Of a stretch of DNA of 64,000 nt, positions 28,392-38,133 are shown piece by piece. Source of the stretch: an uncultured Flavobacteriaceae bacterium (lineage in GTDB: Bacteria; Bacteroidota; Bacteroidia; Flavobacteriales; Flavobacteriaceae); NCBI GenBank assembly GCA_947488435.1, contig CANKZG010000001.1, forward strand, positions 496,001 to 560,000. Direction: 5' to 3'. Below the pieces are notes generated by a model, which ran no database searches, was not told where the DNA came from, and saw nothing but the letters and a program-made list of their open reading frames with translations. Within the stretch, counting starts at the first letter, position 1. Each line of letters begins with the position of its first letter. A program made the translations under genes and the position numbers.

Positions 28392-29336
28392 ATGAGAACT
28401 GTATTTTGTATTGGAGAGCTTCTTATTGATTTCGTAGCTGAAAAACAGGGCAACGATTTATCTAAGGCGAAAGTATTTACTAGAAAAGCAGGGGGAGCAC
28501 CGGCAAATGTATCTTGTGCAATAGCAAAATTAGGTGGGCAAAGTACATTTATTGGTTGTGTGGGAGAAGATCCATTCGGCACCTTCCTACTTAATATTTT
28601 AAAATACCACAAAGTAGATATTTCACTAACCCAACGCTCTAGGACCTTTACTACGCTTGCCTTTGTATCTATTGCGGAAGATGGAGAACGTGATTTTGTT
28701 TTCAGTCGAGGGGCAGATCGAGAGTTATGCTATAGCAGCGCTGTGAAAGCAGACTTCAAAGGAAATATGATTCACTTTGGTGCCGCTACAGCCCTATTAG
28801 GTGGGGCACTGGAAGAGGCTTATGGACGCTATTTTTTTGATGCATTAACGCTAGATTCCTTCATTAGTTTTGACCCCAATTACCGAGGAGATTTATGGAA
28901 AGATCAGGAGGAAGTTTTTATAAAAAAATGTATGCCTTTCATCGAAAAATCGCATCTCTGTAAATTTAGTTTGGAAGAAGCACAATTACTGTCGGGGAAA
29001 TCAAAAATAGAAGAAGCCTGCGTTGAACTGCATAAGGTAGGAGCAAAAACCATTGCAATTACCCTGGGAAAAGATGGTACTTATGTTAGTTCTGGGATAG
29101 ATCAACAAACCATTCCCAGTTTTAAGGTAAATCCTGTCGATACTACAGGAGCAGGAGATGCTTTTATCGGTTGTTTATTACAGCAGATCGCAACCCTAGA
29201 TAATCCAAAAACCATCGTGGAAAACTGGCCATTACTTACGCAAATGGTTTCTAAGGCTAATAAAGCAGGAGCTATTACAACAACCAATTATGGAGCTATA
29301 AATTCGTTACCTACGCAAAAGGAGCTTTCCGTATAA
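28392..29336 (+). CDS. Fructokinase (PfkB family)
   Basis: 314 aa. Ribokinase-type motifs: CIGELLIDFV, the KAGGAPANVSCAIAKLGG signature, FDPNYRGDLW and the anion-hole motif DTTGAGDAFIG. The pattern is that of bacterial fructokinases (ScrK/CscK). It phosphorylates fructose with ATP. The amylosucrase gene starts 2 bases after its stop, so fructose released from sucrose would be taken up at once by this enzyme. Cytoplasmic. Confidence 0.85.
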   Translation: MRTVFCIGELLIDFVAEKQGNDLSKAKVFTRKAGGAPANVSCAIAKLGGQSTFIGCVGEDPFGTFLLNILKYHKVDISLTQRSRTFTTLAFVSIAEDGERDFVFSRGADRELCYSSAVKADFKGNMIHFGAATALLGGALEEAYGRYFFDALTLDSFISFDPNYRGDLWKDQEEVFIKKCMPFIEKSHLCKFSLEEAQLLSGKSKIEEACVELHKVGAKTIAITLGKDGTYVSSGIDQQTIPSFKVNPVDTTGAGDAFIGCLLQQIATLDNPKTIVENWPLLTQMVSKANKAGAITTTNYGAINSLPTQKELSV

Positions 29337-29337
29337 C

Positions 29338-31278
29338 ATGAATCAAACCACTATACACCAACTTATGGCTACCAAGTGGATAGCTAATGCAGAATCCAAT
29401 GAACATTTTCATGGGTTTTCAATGCGCTTGGCAACCAATATAACCTTAGTAAAAGATCTATTTTTTGCTTTGTATCCTGAAAAGAAACATCCTGCTTCTT
29501 TTGAAAAACTTCTAAAGGTTTTAGAACAACTTTTTAACGCAAGATCTACGGCACTCAAAAATCAGGATCTTGAGCGTTTAAGGGAAGGAAATTGGTATCA
29601 ATCGGAGCAAATCGTCGGAATGCAGTTGTATGCGGATCGCTTTAATAAAAATCTTAATGGTGTGACTCAAAAATTATCTTATTTTGATGATTTAGGGGTC
29701 AACTTTTTACATCTTATGCCGATCACTACCAGACCTAAAGGAGCAAATGATGGAGGGTATGCGGTTAATGCATACGATAAGATTGATCCAACATTTGGCA
29801 CAGCAGCTGATTTATTGGATTTAACCGCAAAGATGCGATCCAAAAAGATGTACTTGATGTTAGATTTCGTTGTAAATCATACCTCCAATGAGTTCCCATG
29901 GGCAAAGAAGGCCATTGCAGGCGAAGCTAAATATCAGAATTACTATTATACCTACCCTAATCGAGAAATTCCGAATGAATTTGAAAAGTCCTTACCTGAA
30001 ATTTTTCCTGAAACTTCTCCAGGAAATTTTACCTACAATGCAGCTATGCAACGGTGGGTAATGACTGTTTTTAATTCCTATCAATGGGATTTGAATTATA
30101 CCAATCCAGAGGTTTTTATAGCTATGTTTACGAACCTGATGCACCTGGTAAATTTGGGCGTAGATGTGGTACGTTTTGACGCTTTAGCCTTTTTATGGAA
30201 AAAGATAGGCACCGATTCTCAAAACCTTCCTGAGGCACATCAGTTAATCGCATTATTCCGACTGTGTTTACAAATTGTTGCCCCTGGAACCGTGCTTTTA
30301 GCAGAAGCTATTGTTGCACCAAAACAAATTGTAAAATATTTTGGACAAGGTAATTTAGAAGGCAATGAGTGTGAAATAGCTTACAATGCCACATTTATGG
30401 CTCTTTTATGGAATTCTATTGCCACAAGAAAAACGTTGCTTCTCCATCAAAGTTTGGCTCATTTACCTAAAAAACCAGCAGAAGCAACTTGGATCAATTA
30501 CATTAGATGTCATGATGATATCGGTTTGGGGTTCGAAGATCAACATATTTATGATATTGGTTGGAGTGCTCCAGAACATCGAAAGTTTTTATTAGATTAT
30601 TATTGTCAGCGGCTTGATTGGTCTCCTGCCAAAGGATTGCTGTATATGTACAATCCGAATAGCGGAGATGGAAGAATTACGGGCAGTGCAGCTTCCCTAT
30701 TGGGTCTAGAAAAAGCACTTCTTCAAAAAGACACAACAAAAATTGCTCAGGCCATAAAAAAAATCACGATGCTTCATGCGATCATTTTGTCGTTTGGCGG
30801 CATTCCTATGATCTACGCAGGCGATGAAATCGGTACGCTAAATGACTATTCTTTTTTAAAGGAAAAGGATAAAAAAGAGGACAGTAGATGGGTTAATCGT
30901 CCATTTCAAAATTGGCAAACAATTAATACCCTAGGAAAAAAGGACAGTCCAGCGAATCAAATTTATGCTACGATTAAAAATCTAATCGCAATTAGAAAAA
31001 AGCATACGGTATTTGCAGATCAAAATAATTTTAAACTGCATTATTCTCCCAATCCACATTTATTTATCTATCAACGTGCGGCTACTACAGCCGATACAAT
31101 ATGGATCATTTGTAATTTTAATGACACTAGAGAAACCATAACTTCTACATTTCTAGAGGGTATTGGGTGTAATCTTAATCATGGAATAAAGGATCTTATC
31201 ACCAAAAAAACCTACTCCAAAAAGAAGCCGTTACATCAATTGGATCCTTTTGAAATTTTATGGCTAAAATTGATTTAA
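29338..31278 (+). CDS. Amylosucrase (GH13 subfamily 4)
   Basis: 646 aa, close to the Neisseria enzyme (636 aa). The catalytic triad sits at matching numbers: Asp281 in VVRFDAL, Glu323 in LAEAIV and Asp393 in RCHDDIG (Neisseria Asp286, Glu328, Asp393). The N-terminal helical domain and the ANDGGYAVNAYDKIDPTFG (B-domain) segment are as in amylosucrases. It transfers glucose from sucrose onto an alpha-1,4-glucan and releases fructose. The upstream fructokinase completes the route. No signal peptide is visible. Its 3' end overlaps the convergent gene by 4 bases. Confidence 0.88.
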   Translation: MNQTTIHQLMATKWIANAESNEHFHGFSMRLATNITLVKDLFFALYPEKKHPASFEKLLKVLEQLFNARSTALKNQDLERLREGNWYQSEQIVGMQLYADRFNKNLNGVTQKLSYFDDLGVNFLHLMPITTRPKGANDGGYAVNAYDKIDPTFGTAADLLDLTAKMRSKKMYLMLDFVVNHTSNEFPWAKKAIAGEAKYQNYYYTYPNREIPNEFEKSLPEIFPETSPGNFTYNAAMQRWVMTVFNSYQWDLNYTNPEVFIAMFTNLMHLVNLGVDVVRFDALAFLWKKIGTDSQNLPEAHQLIALFRLCLQIVAPGTVLLAEAIVAPKQIVKYFGQGNLEGNECEIAYNATFMALLWNSIATRKTLLLHQSLAHLPKKPAEATWINYIRCHDDIGLGFEDQHIYDIGWSAPEHRKFLLDYYCQRLDWSPAKGLLYMYNPNSGDGRITGSAASLLGLEKALLQKDTTKIAQAIKKITMLHAIILSFGGIPMIYAGDEIGTLNDYSFLKEKDKKEDSRWVNRPFQNWQTINTLGKKDSPANQIYATIKNLIAIRKKHTVFADQNNFKLHYSPNPHLFIYQRAATTADTIWIICNFNDTRETITSTFLEGIGCNLNHGIKDLITKKTYSKKKPLHQLDPFEILWLKLI

Positions 31279-32411
31279 TTATATTTTACTTTTCGTAAAA
31301 TTCGCAAGGCTTCCTTTAGAGAGCCATATACATTTCGATATTGTATCTTAAGAAATGGGCGTGCCATTTCCATCTTTTCTTTAGCTTCTTCAAACCCATT
31401 AAAATGACAGATAAGGTAACGGGCTGGCAACTGTTTCAAATCAATTTTTTCAGAAGGATTTAGATTGATCTTCCTTTCTAATTTATGAAGCAAAGAATTA
31501 TTCGCATTAAATATATGATGTAGGGTTTTTTTGTTATACAAAGGCGGCTTAAACACTAAGTCCGTTTGTATTTGATACTTACCATTCTCATCAAACGTAA
31601 TAACTACTTTTTCAAAAGGGTAATATTTAAGTTGTGATCCCAACCCAAGTTGAACATATTCCATGGTCGTAAATGCATCATCATCAAAAGCAATGGTTAT
31701 TTCATCTAACGCAGAATAGAACAATTTCACTTGTTCATTAATCAACTCGATATCAACTCTAGAATAGTAAGTCTCTCCCTTTACTCGCTTCTTATTGCCC
31801 GCCCAACAAACCACAAATTGCTCCTTAAAAACCTTATAATTACTTTCAAGATCTCGATGTCGGTGATTTATAAAATCGATAACGCCATCCAGTGTTAGCT
31901 CAATATTATTTCTGGCGTGTCGCTCAATTTTTGCAACTGTTTTGCTGTTAAAATCCTTTAATTTGATATCAAAGACTTTGGGCAGACTAATACTGCCTTC
32001 TCTAAAAAACACCGCTCCCCCATAATATTTCCAAATATTCTTTCGTAAAGCGCATATTTGTCCATTCGAAGTGATGGTAACCAAACCTACCACTTTTCCT
32101 TCAGGCAAATTTGGAAAAGGAATATTTTCGTAAGCAATGGTTGGTGGATTATCTAGATATGCATTAACTAGATTTTGAATTTTACTGTCATCAAAAAAAT
32201 CCACACCAACAATCTCATTGTCTTCATCTTCAACCCCCACAACGATATAGGAGTTATTTTTGGGGTTGCTATTTGCTAAAGCACAAACATGTTTTAAGAA
32301 TTTCGCTTTCCCTTCTTTCTGACCAATGGCAATAAAGCGTTTTTTATCATAAAAACTGTTCTCATCATTATGCGCAAGCAGGTTTTTTACCAATAGGCGT
32401 TTATTAATCAT
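31275..32411 (-). CDS. AlbA_2/Schlafen-type domain protein
   Basis: 378 aa. Residues about 40-160 contain NNSYIVVGVEDEDNEIVGVDFFDD, YENIPFPNLPEGKVVGLVTI and YYGGAVFFREGS, which match AlbA_2-type putative DNA/ATP-binding domains often annotated 'ATP-binding protein'. The C-terminal half is not recognised. No defence genes adjoin. Its start overlaps the SDR stop (ATGA), and its stop overlaps the amylosucrase stop. Confidence 0.65.
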   Translation of the reverse strand: MINKRLLVKNLLAHNDENSFYDKKRFIAIGQKEGKAKFLKHVCALANSNPKNNSYIVVGVEDEDNEIVGVDFFDDSKIQNLVNAYLDNPPTIAYENIPFPNLPEGKVVGLVTITSNGQICALRKNIWKYYGGAVFFREGSISLPKVFDIKLKDFNSKTVAKIERHARNNIELTLDGVIDFINHRHRDLESNYKVFKEQFVVCWAGNKKRVKGETYYSRVDIELINEQVKLFYSALDEITIAFDDDAFTTMEYVQLGLGSQLKYYPFEKVVITFDENGKYQIQTDLVFKPPLYNKKTLHHIFNANNSLLHKLERKINLNPSEKIDLKQLPARYLICHFNGFEEAKEKMEMARPFLKIQYRNVYGSLKEALRILRKVKYN

Positions 32412-33187
32412 CCTTTTCTATTCACTAGGGTATTACTAGCTTGGGCAAGCGGCATAACTAATAAATCCGTAATATTAATGTGGTAGGGACGCGTAATTAC
32501 AAAATAGATAATCTCCGCAATATCTTCAGCATACAAAGGCTTAAATCCTTGGTACACCGATGCTGCTCTTTCCGCATCTCCCTTAAAGCGTATCTGGCTA
32601 AATTCTGTATCAACCAAGCCTGGGTTTATGGCTCCCACGCGGATACCGTGTGTATGCAAGTCCATTCGCATCCCTTGGTTTATTGCATCAACGGCATGCT
32701 TGCTGGCACAATATATATTTCCCTTAGGATAAACCTCTTTTCCTGCTGAAGAACCAATATTAATAATATGCCCTGAGCTGTTTTCCATCATGGTCGGAAT
32801 TACCGCTTTGGAAACATACAGTAACCCTTTTACATTGATATCTATCATCGCCTCCCAATCATCAAGATTTCCTTGATCTATGGGTTCCATACCATGTGCA
32901 TTACCAGCATTATTGATGAGAATATCTATTTTCGAAAACTCTTTAGGCAAATTTTTAATTTTTTTCGCCACATCTTCTCGATCGCGAACGTCAAAATTAA
33001 GCGTATAAATCGGAGCAAACGGTTGTAGTTCTGTTTTCAGTGCTATCAATCTTTCTTCTCTTCTTCCGCAGATTACAAGTGAAATTCCATTTTTTGCAAA
33101 TATAGTTGCCACAGCCTTTCCAATGCCACTGGTCGCTCCTGTAATTAATGCAACTTTAGAAGTTGCGGAAACCATTCTAATATTCAT
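32408..33187 (-). CDS. Short-chain dehydrogenase/reductase
   Basis: 259 aa. Cofactor motif TGATSGIG, NNAGNAHG after the fourth strand, catalytic Ser in GSSAG and YCASKHAV (Tyr, Lys). The sequence resembles the YdfG-like SDRs that use serine/3-hydroxy acids with NADP. ATG 33187 is the first start; an ATG 12 bases further in is possible. The gene is translationally coupled to the AlbA_2-type gene downstream. Confidence 0.85.
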   Translation of the reverse strand: MNIRMVSATSKVALITGATSGIGKAVATIFAKNGISLVICGRREERLIALKTELQPFAPIYTLNFDVRDREDVAKKIKNLPKEFSKIDILINNAGNAHGMEPIDQGNLDDWEAMIDINVKGLLYVSKAVIPTMMENSSGHIINIGSSAGKEVYPKGNIYCASKHAVDAINQGMRMDLHTHGIRVGAINPGLVDTEFSQIRFKGDAERAASVYQGFKPLYAEDIAEIIYFVITRPYHINITDLLVMPLAQASNTLVNRKG

Positions 33188-33514
33188 GTTTTTTTATATT
33201 AAAATCTCTTTATATTAAATTTTGAGCTGTAACAAACGTGCGTTATTTCCACAGATTTTGGATTAAACCAATCGAACATTTACCTTACGAAAAATCAGGT
33301 TTTTGAATCGTTTGTAGGGATTCAGATAGTTGATTTTTACACATTATTTTATACAGGCTGGTGAATTTAAAAAATAAATCCCTTAAATACTTCACAAAAC
33401 TTGGGGTAGACACATGTTTTTTAACCAATTATTAACAGCGGATCACTAAATAAATTTTCATTTTGCATTTTTATTGAAATGCTCTTTTATTTGCATTCTA
33501 ATTAAATTGACTAA
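33188..33514 (+). other. Intergenic promoter region, SDR / MoxR
   Basis: A 327-base AT-rich divergent gap. It must hold the promoter of the Bat operon; I see no exact TAnnTTTG match and no strong hairpin or repeat. Confidence 0.3.
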
Positions 33515-34516
33515 ATGGAAGAAAATACTACTGTAGATATTAGCGCAGTGAATGAGAAAATTGCACAGGAAAGCGCTTTTATAGATTTATTAATCCTAGA
33601 AATGAACAAAGTAATTGTTGGACAAACTCATATGGTCGAACGCTTACTAATTGGGCTATTAGGACAGGGACATATTTTATTGGAAGGTGTTCCCGGTTTA
33701 GCAAAAACTTTAGCGATAAACACTTTGGCTCAGGCCGTAAAAGGAAGTTTTAGCAGAATTCAGTTTACGCCAGATTTACTTCCTGCGGATGTGGTAGGGA
33801 CCATGATTTATAATATGAAAGAAAATGATTTCTCCATTAAAAAGGGTCCTATTTTTGCCAATTTTGTCTTGGCTGATGAAATCAACAGAGCTCCTGCGAA
33901 AGTACAATCAGCTTTATTAGAAGCGATGCAGGAAAAGCAGGTAACCATTGGTGATGAAACTTTTGTTTTGGACAAACCTTTCCTAGTAATGGCTACACAG
34001 AACCCGGTAGAACAAGAAGGTACTTATCCTTTACCTGAAGCGCAAGTGGATCGTTTTATGTTAAAAACTGTAATCGATTACCCTAAAATTAATGAAGAGC
34101 AACTTATTGTTCGTCAGAACTTGAAAGGTGCCTACGAAAAGGTTAAACCCGTAGTTTCCGTAAAACAAATTATAAGTGCACAAAAGGCTGTTCGCGAGGT
34201 ATATATGGACGAGAAAATTGAAAAATACATTCTCGATCTAATTTTTGCTACGCGATACCCTGAAAAATACAATCTAGAAGATTTAAAACCATTAATAAGC
34301 TTTGGAGCTTCTCCTCGGGGTAGTATAAACTTGGCCAACGCTGCCAAATGTTATGCGTTTATAAAAAGAAGAGGTTATGTTGTTCCTGAAGATGTAAGAG
34401 CGGTTGTTCACGATGTTCTTAGGCATCGTATCGGAATCACCTATGAAGCAGAAGCGGAAAATATCACTTCAGAACAGATCATTAATAAGATTGTAAACGA
34501 AATAGAAGTGCCTTAG
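33515..34516 (+). CDS. MoxR-type AAA+ ATPase
   Basis: 333 aa. Walker A (GVPGLAKT), Walker B (VLADEINRAPAKVQSALLEAM), sensor 1 (MATQNPVEQEG) and the ATPase lid (GASPRGS) are all present. MoxR proteins are chaperone-like ATPases that act with vWA proteins. First gene of the Bat operon; the DUF58 and BatA/BatB partners follow. Cytoplasmic. Confidence 0.92.
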   Translation: MEENTTVDISAVNEKIAQESAFIDLLILEMNKVIVGQTHMVERLLIGLLGQGHILLEGVPGLAKTLAINTLAQAVKGSFSRIQFTPDLLPADVVGTMIYNMKENDFSIKKGPIFANFVLADEINRAPAKVQSALLEAMQEKQVTIGDETFVLDKPFLVMATQNPVEQEGTYPLPEAQVDRFMLKTVIDYPKINEEQLIVRQNLKGAYEKVKPVVSVKQIISAQKAVREVYMDEKIEKYILDLIFATRYPEKYNLEDLKPLISFGASPRGSINLANAAKCYAFIKRRGYVVPEDVRAVVHDVLRHRIGITYEAEAENITSEQIINKIVNEIEVP

Positions 34517-34601
34517 TACTGCTATTTCCAGTTTCTTGTTTTAGGTTTTTAACCATAATCAGGAAACATCCGCATCAATGGGCTAAAATCAATGCCAGTC
34601 A

Positions 34602-35468
34602 ATGGATACCAAAGAGTTACTTAAAAAAGTACGTAAAATTGAAATAAAAACCCGGCGTTTATCCGACCATATTTTTGGTGGGGAGTACCATTCTACTTTC
34701 AAAGGAAGAGGAATGACCTTTAGCGAGGTGCGGCAATATCAATTTGGGGACGATGTTCGGGCAATAGATTGGAATGTTACTGCGCGTTACAATGAGCCTT
34801 TTGTTAAGGTTTTTGAAGAGGAACGGGAACTCACGATGATGTTGATGGTTGATATTAGTGGATCAGGACTCTTTGCAACAACCAATCAATTTAAAAAAGA
34901 AATCATTATTGAGATTTCTGCAACATTGGCTTTTTCTGCCTTGCAAAATAATGACAAAGTGGGCCTAATTCTTTTTTCTGATGAAATAGAGCTTTTTATC
35001 CCTCCTAAAAAAGGGAAAAGTCATGTGCTTCGTATCATTCGAGAATTGTTGGAATTTACACCCCAAAGTAAGAAAACAGATGTTGGATTAGCGCTGAAAT
35101 ACCTCAGCAATGTGATGAAGAAAAGAGCTATTGTTTTTGTGCTTTCGGATTTTATTGCGGAAGATTATGAACAAACACTGAAGATTACTGGAAAAAAACA
35201 CGACTTAACAGGGATTCGCGTTTTTGATGAAAAAGAAGAACAGATTCCTAATTTAGGAATGGTACAAATGCAAGATGCTGAAACGGGAACTTTGCAACTG
35301 GTAAATACACAATCAAGAAAAGTGAGAAAAGCGTATGAAGCTTATCACAATGAACGTGTTACTTATTTTAAAGAAACGTTTACAAAATCTGGTTGTGGTA
35401 TTCTCAGCTGCAGAGTGGACGAAAGTTATGTAAAGAAGTTATTGACCTATTTTAAAAGAAGAGGGTAG
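34602..35468 (+). CDS. DUF58 (vWA-like) protein of the Bat operon
   Basis: 288 aa. N-terminal segment RLSDHIFGGEYHSTFKGRGMTFSEVRQYQFGDDVRAIDWNVTAR carries the DUF58 core motif; MMLMVDISGSG supplies the metal-ion-dependent adhesion site of its vWA fold. DUF58 proteins pair with MoxR ATPases in many bacteria. Its exact role is unknown. The gene ends 5 bases before the next. Confidence 0.88.
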   Translation: MDTKELLKKVRKIEIKTRRLSDHIFGGEYHSTFKGRGMTFSEVRQYQFGDDVRAIDWNVTARYNEPFVKVFEEERELTMMLMVDISGSGLFATTNQFKKEIIIEISATLAFSALQNNDKVGLILFSDEIELFIPPKKGKSHVLRIIRELLEFTPQSKKTDVGLALKYLSNVMKKRAIVFVLSDFIAEDYEQTLKITGKKHDLTGIRVFDEKEEQIPNLGMVQMQDAETGTLQLVNTQSRKVRKAYEAYHNERVTYFKETFTKSGCGILSCRVDESYVKKLLTYFKRRG

Positions 35469-35473
35469 AAGAA

Positions 35474-37129
35474 ATGATGAAGTCCCTATTAAATTTTAGC
35501 TTTTTTATTCCTTCAAATTGGAAGTATACCCCCTTGCTGTTATTTCTTTGTTGCGGTTTTTTTGGCATTTCTCAAAACACACCAAAAATACAATCTTCAG
35601 CAGACACTACTTTTATCAAAATTGGAGAACAAATTAGTTTTTCCATGGAAGTCGATGCGGATTCAACCGCCCAAGTAGTCTTTCCCGAAGGGCAAACCTT
35701 CCTGCCTTTAGAAGTGGTTGAAGCATCTACTGTAGATACCATAAAAAAACTAGATCGCGTTTCCCTTCAAAGGTTATATACACTTACGCAATTCGATTCC
35801 GGAGTTTATGTATTACCCCGTCAAAAAGTTTTAATTAATGATCAACCTTTTTTTACAGATTCATTAATCATTAATGTTGCAACAGTTCCTGTAGATACTC
35901 TAGTGCAGCAGATGTACGATATAAAGCCCATTATTGAGGTAGAAAAAAGCGCTTCTGATACTTGGAAAATTTTGTTGGGTATTTTATTGTTACTGATTCT
36001 CCTTGGATTAGGATATTGGTTTTTTCTTCGTAAAAAAACACTTACAGAAGAAGAGAAGGAAGCTTTATTACCTCCATTTGATCGTGCTTTACTGGAACTA
36101 AAAAAACTGGAAAATTCCAAATACCTTATTCAATCGGAATACAAACAGTATTATTCAGAATTAACTGATATTGTTCGTTCTTACCTAGAAGAAGATGTAC
36201 ATGTTTCTGCACTGGAAAGCACTACCGATCAGTTAATTGACAAAATGGAATTGCTCAAAGATTCTGGCGAGTTGGAATTAGATGAAGAGACCATTTCACA
36301 ATTTAAAAGGGTCCTACAAACTGCAGATTTGGTGAAATTTGCTCGATCTAAACCACAAACTTCTGTTGCGGAAAATGACCGTCAAGCCATTGAACAGATT
36401 GTTGTAAAAACTCATGATGCCTTACCTGAACCAACAGAAGAAGAATTACTGCTAAATCAGGAGTATTTAGAGGAATTAGCTCGTAAGAAAAGAAAGAAAA
36501 AAATTATAATTGGGGTAAGCTCCGCCGCAGCGGCGTTGTTGATCGCTTTCATAGCAACCACTATTTATTTTGGTTTTACCACAGTAAAAGACACTATTTT
36601 AGGTCACCCATCGAAAAGTTTATTAGAAGGTGAATGGGTAAATAGTTCTTATGGTTTTCCTCCCATAGGTCTTGAAACTCCGGAAGTTCTCTTGCGCCAA
36701 GACATTCCCATTCCTCCTGAGGCGAAAGCTAAAATTAAAGCGCTACAAACTTTCGGCTATCGTAACGATGAAGGGCTATTTACTATGGCACTTACAGCAA
36801 CGACCTTTGTCGAACCAGCGGAACCGGATTTTCAAAAAACTATTGAACAGCTGCTTCAAGGGTTTGAAGAAAAGGGGGCTAAAAATATTATTACGAAACA
36901 AGAAGAATTTGTCACGTTAACAGGTGTTAAAGGCTTAAAAACCTATGGCTCGGGCAAGTTTAAAATTCCCGACTCTGAAGAACTCATACAAGGAAAGTAC
37001 ACTATTATTAGTTTTGGAGGAAAGGGGTTTCAGCAACAATTATTTTTGACTTGGTTGGAGGAAGATGACTATGCACAACAAATCGTAGATCGAATCTTAA
37101 ATTCAATTGCTATAAAAACAGAAATTTAA
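35474..37129 (+). CDS. Bat-operon membrane protein with BatD-like N-terminus
   Basis: 551 aa. A leader/helix (LLLFLCCGFFGISQ) precedes a periplasmic beta domain. A membrane helix near residues 165-185 (ILLGILLLLILLGLGYWFFL) and a cytoplasmic charged region follow, then a second helix near 345-370 and a C-terminal domain of unknown type (IKALQTFGYRNDEG...). The layout from the first domain to the coil resembles DUF4381-type proteins of Bat operons. Its stop overlaps the batA start (TAATG). ATG at 35474 and 35477 are equivalent starts. Confidence 0.75.
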   Translation: MMKSLLNFSFFIPSNWKYTPLLLFLCCGFFGISQNTPKIQSSADTTFIKIGEQISFSMEVDADSTAQVVFPEGQTFLPLEVVEASTVDTIKKLDRVSLQRLYTLTQFDSGVYVLPRQKVLINDQPFFTDSLIINVATVPVDTLVQQMYDIKPIIEVEKSASDTWKILLGILLLLILLGLGYWFFLRKKTLTEEEKEALLPPFDRALLELKKLENSKYLIQSEYKQYYSELTDIVRSYLEEDVHVSALESTTDQLIDKMELLKDSGELELDEETISQFKRVLQTADLVKFARSKPQTSVAENDRQAIEQIVVKTHDALPEPTEEELLLNQEYLEELARKKRKKKIIIGVSSAAAALLIAFIATTIYFGFTTVKDTILGHPSKSLLEGEWVNSSYGFPPIGLETPEVLLRQDIPIPPEAKAKIKALQTFGYRNDEGLFTMALTATTFVEPAEPDFQKTIEQLLQGFEEKGAKNIITKQEEFVTLTGVKGLKTYGSGKFKIPDSEELIQGKYTIISFGGKGFQQQLFLTWLEEDDYAQQIVDRILNSIAIKTEI

Positions 37130-38127
37130 TGTTAGATAATATCGAGTTTGCAAATCCACAGTTTTTTTGGTTGCTTCTATTGCTTCCACTAGCTGCGCTT
37201 TGGTATTTTTTTAAGCGAAATGAGGAAACTGCAGCTTTAAAAATCTCCAGCATTAAGGGGTTCTCTGCTCAAAGTATTTTACCAAAATTAAAACCATTGC
37301 TATTTCTTCTCCGTCTGCTAGCATTAGCGGCCATAATTACAGCCTTGGCAAGACCGCAGACTGAGGATATTTCTACGCGTACAAAAACAACAAAAGGTAT
37401 TGATATTGTAATGGCAATTGACGTTTCTTCAAGTATGCTTGCCAGAGACCTTAAACCAAATAGACTTGCAGCATTGAAGGAGGTAGCATCTGCATTTATA
37501 AGAAAAAGACCTAATGACCGTATTGGATTAGTGGCTTATGCAGGAGAAAGTTATACCAAAACTCCTATAACCAGTGATAAAAACATTGTTTTAACTGCTT
37601 TAAATGAAATCACCTATGGCCAATTAAATGATGGTACAGCAATTGGAATGGGACTTGCTACTTCGGTAAATCGACTCAAAGAAAGTAAAGCCTTAAGTAA
37701 AATTATCATTTTATTAACGGATGGTGTAAATAATTCTGGTTTTATTGAACCACAAACTGCTGCTGAATTGGCAGTTGAATACGAAATTAAAACCTACACT
37801 ATTGGTTTGGGTACTAATGGTAATGCATTATCACCAATTGCTTACAATAGAGATGGTTCTTTCAGATATGGTATGCGTCAAGTTGAAATAGATGAAAAAT
37901 TATTGGAATCGATTGCTGATGCTACCGGTGGCAAATACTTTAGAGCGACAGATAATGAAAAATTAGAAGCTATTTATGACGAAATTAATAAGCTCGAAAA
38001 AACAGAAATTGAGGAATTTCGTTATGTGAAATATGAAGAAAAGTTTAGAAACTGGATATTTTTGGCAGGAGCTTTGTTATTGATAGAATGGGTTGTACGC
38101 AATACCATATTTAAAAGTTTTATTTAA
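37129..38127 (+). CDS. batA: BatA, vWA-domain membrane protein
   Basis: 332 aa. Two N-terminal membrane helices (about 10-28 and 58-78), a vWA domain with the metal site DVSSSM and LTDGVNNSG, and a C-terminal membrane helix. It begins with a start overlapping the upstream stop. BatA is part of the aerotolerance complex first described in Bacteroides fragilis. Together with BatB it forms a vWA pair acted on by MoxR. Confidence 0.92.
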   Translation: MLDNIEFANPQFFWLLLLLPLAALWYFFKRNEETAALKISSIKGFSAQSILPKLKPLLFLLRLLALAAIITALARPQTEDISTRTKTTKGIDIVMAIDVSSSMLARDLKPNRLAALKEVASAFIRKRPNDRIGLVAYAGESYTKTPITSDKNIVLTALNEITYGQLNDGTAIGMGLATSVNRLKESKALSKIIILLTDGVNNSGFIEPQTAAELAVEYEIKTYTIGLGTNGNALSPIAYNRDGSFRYGMRQVEIDEKLLESIADATGGKYFRATDNEKLEAIYDEINKLEKTEIEEFRYVKYEEKFRNWIFLAGALLLIEWVVRNTIFKSFI

Positions 38128-38133
38128 TTTAAG

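Noticed and set aside
31275-32411. AlbA_2/Schlafen protein as part of a defence system
   Set aside because: Its neighbours are an SDR and metabolic genes, with no effector or toxin gene near.
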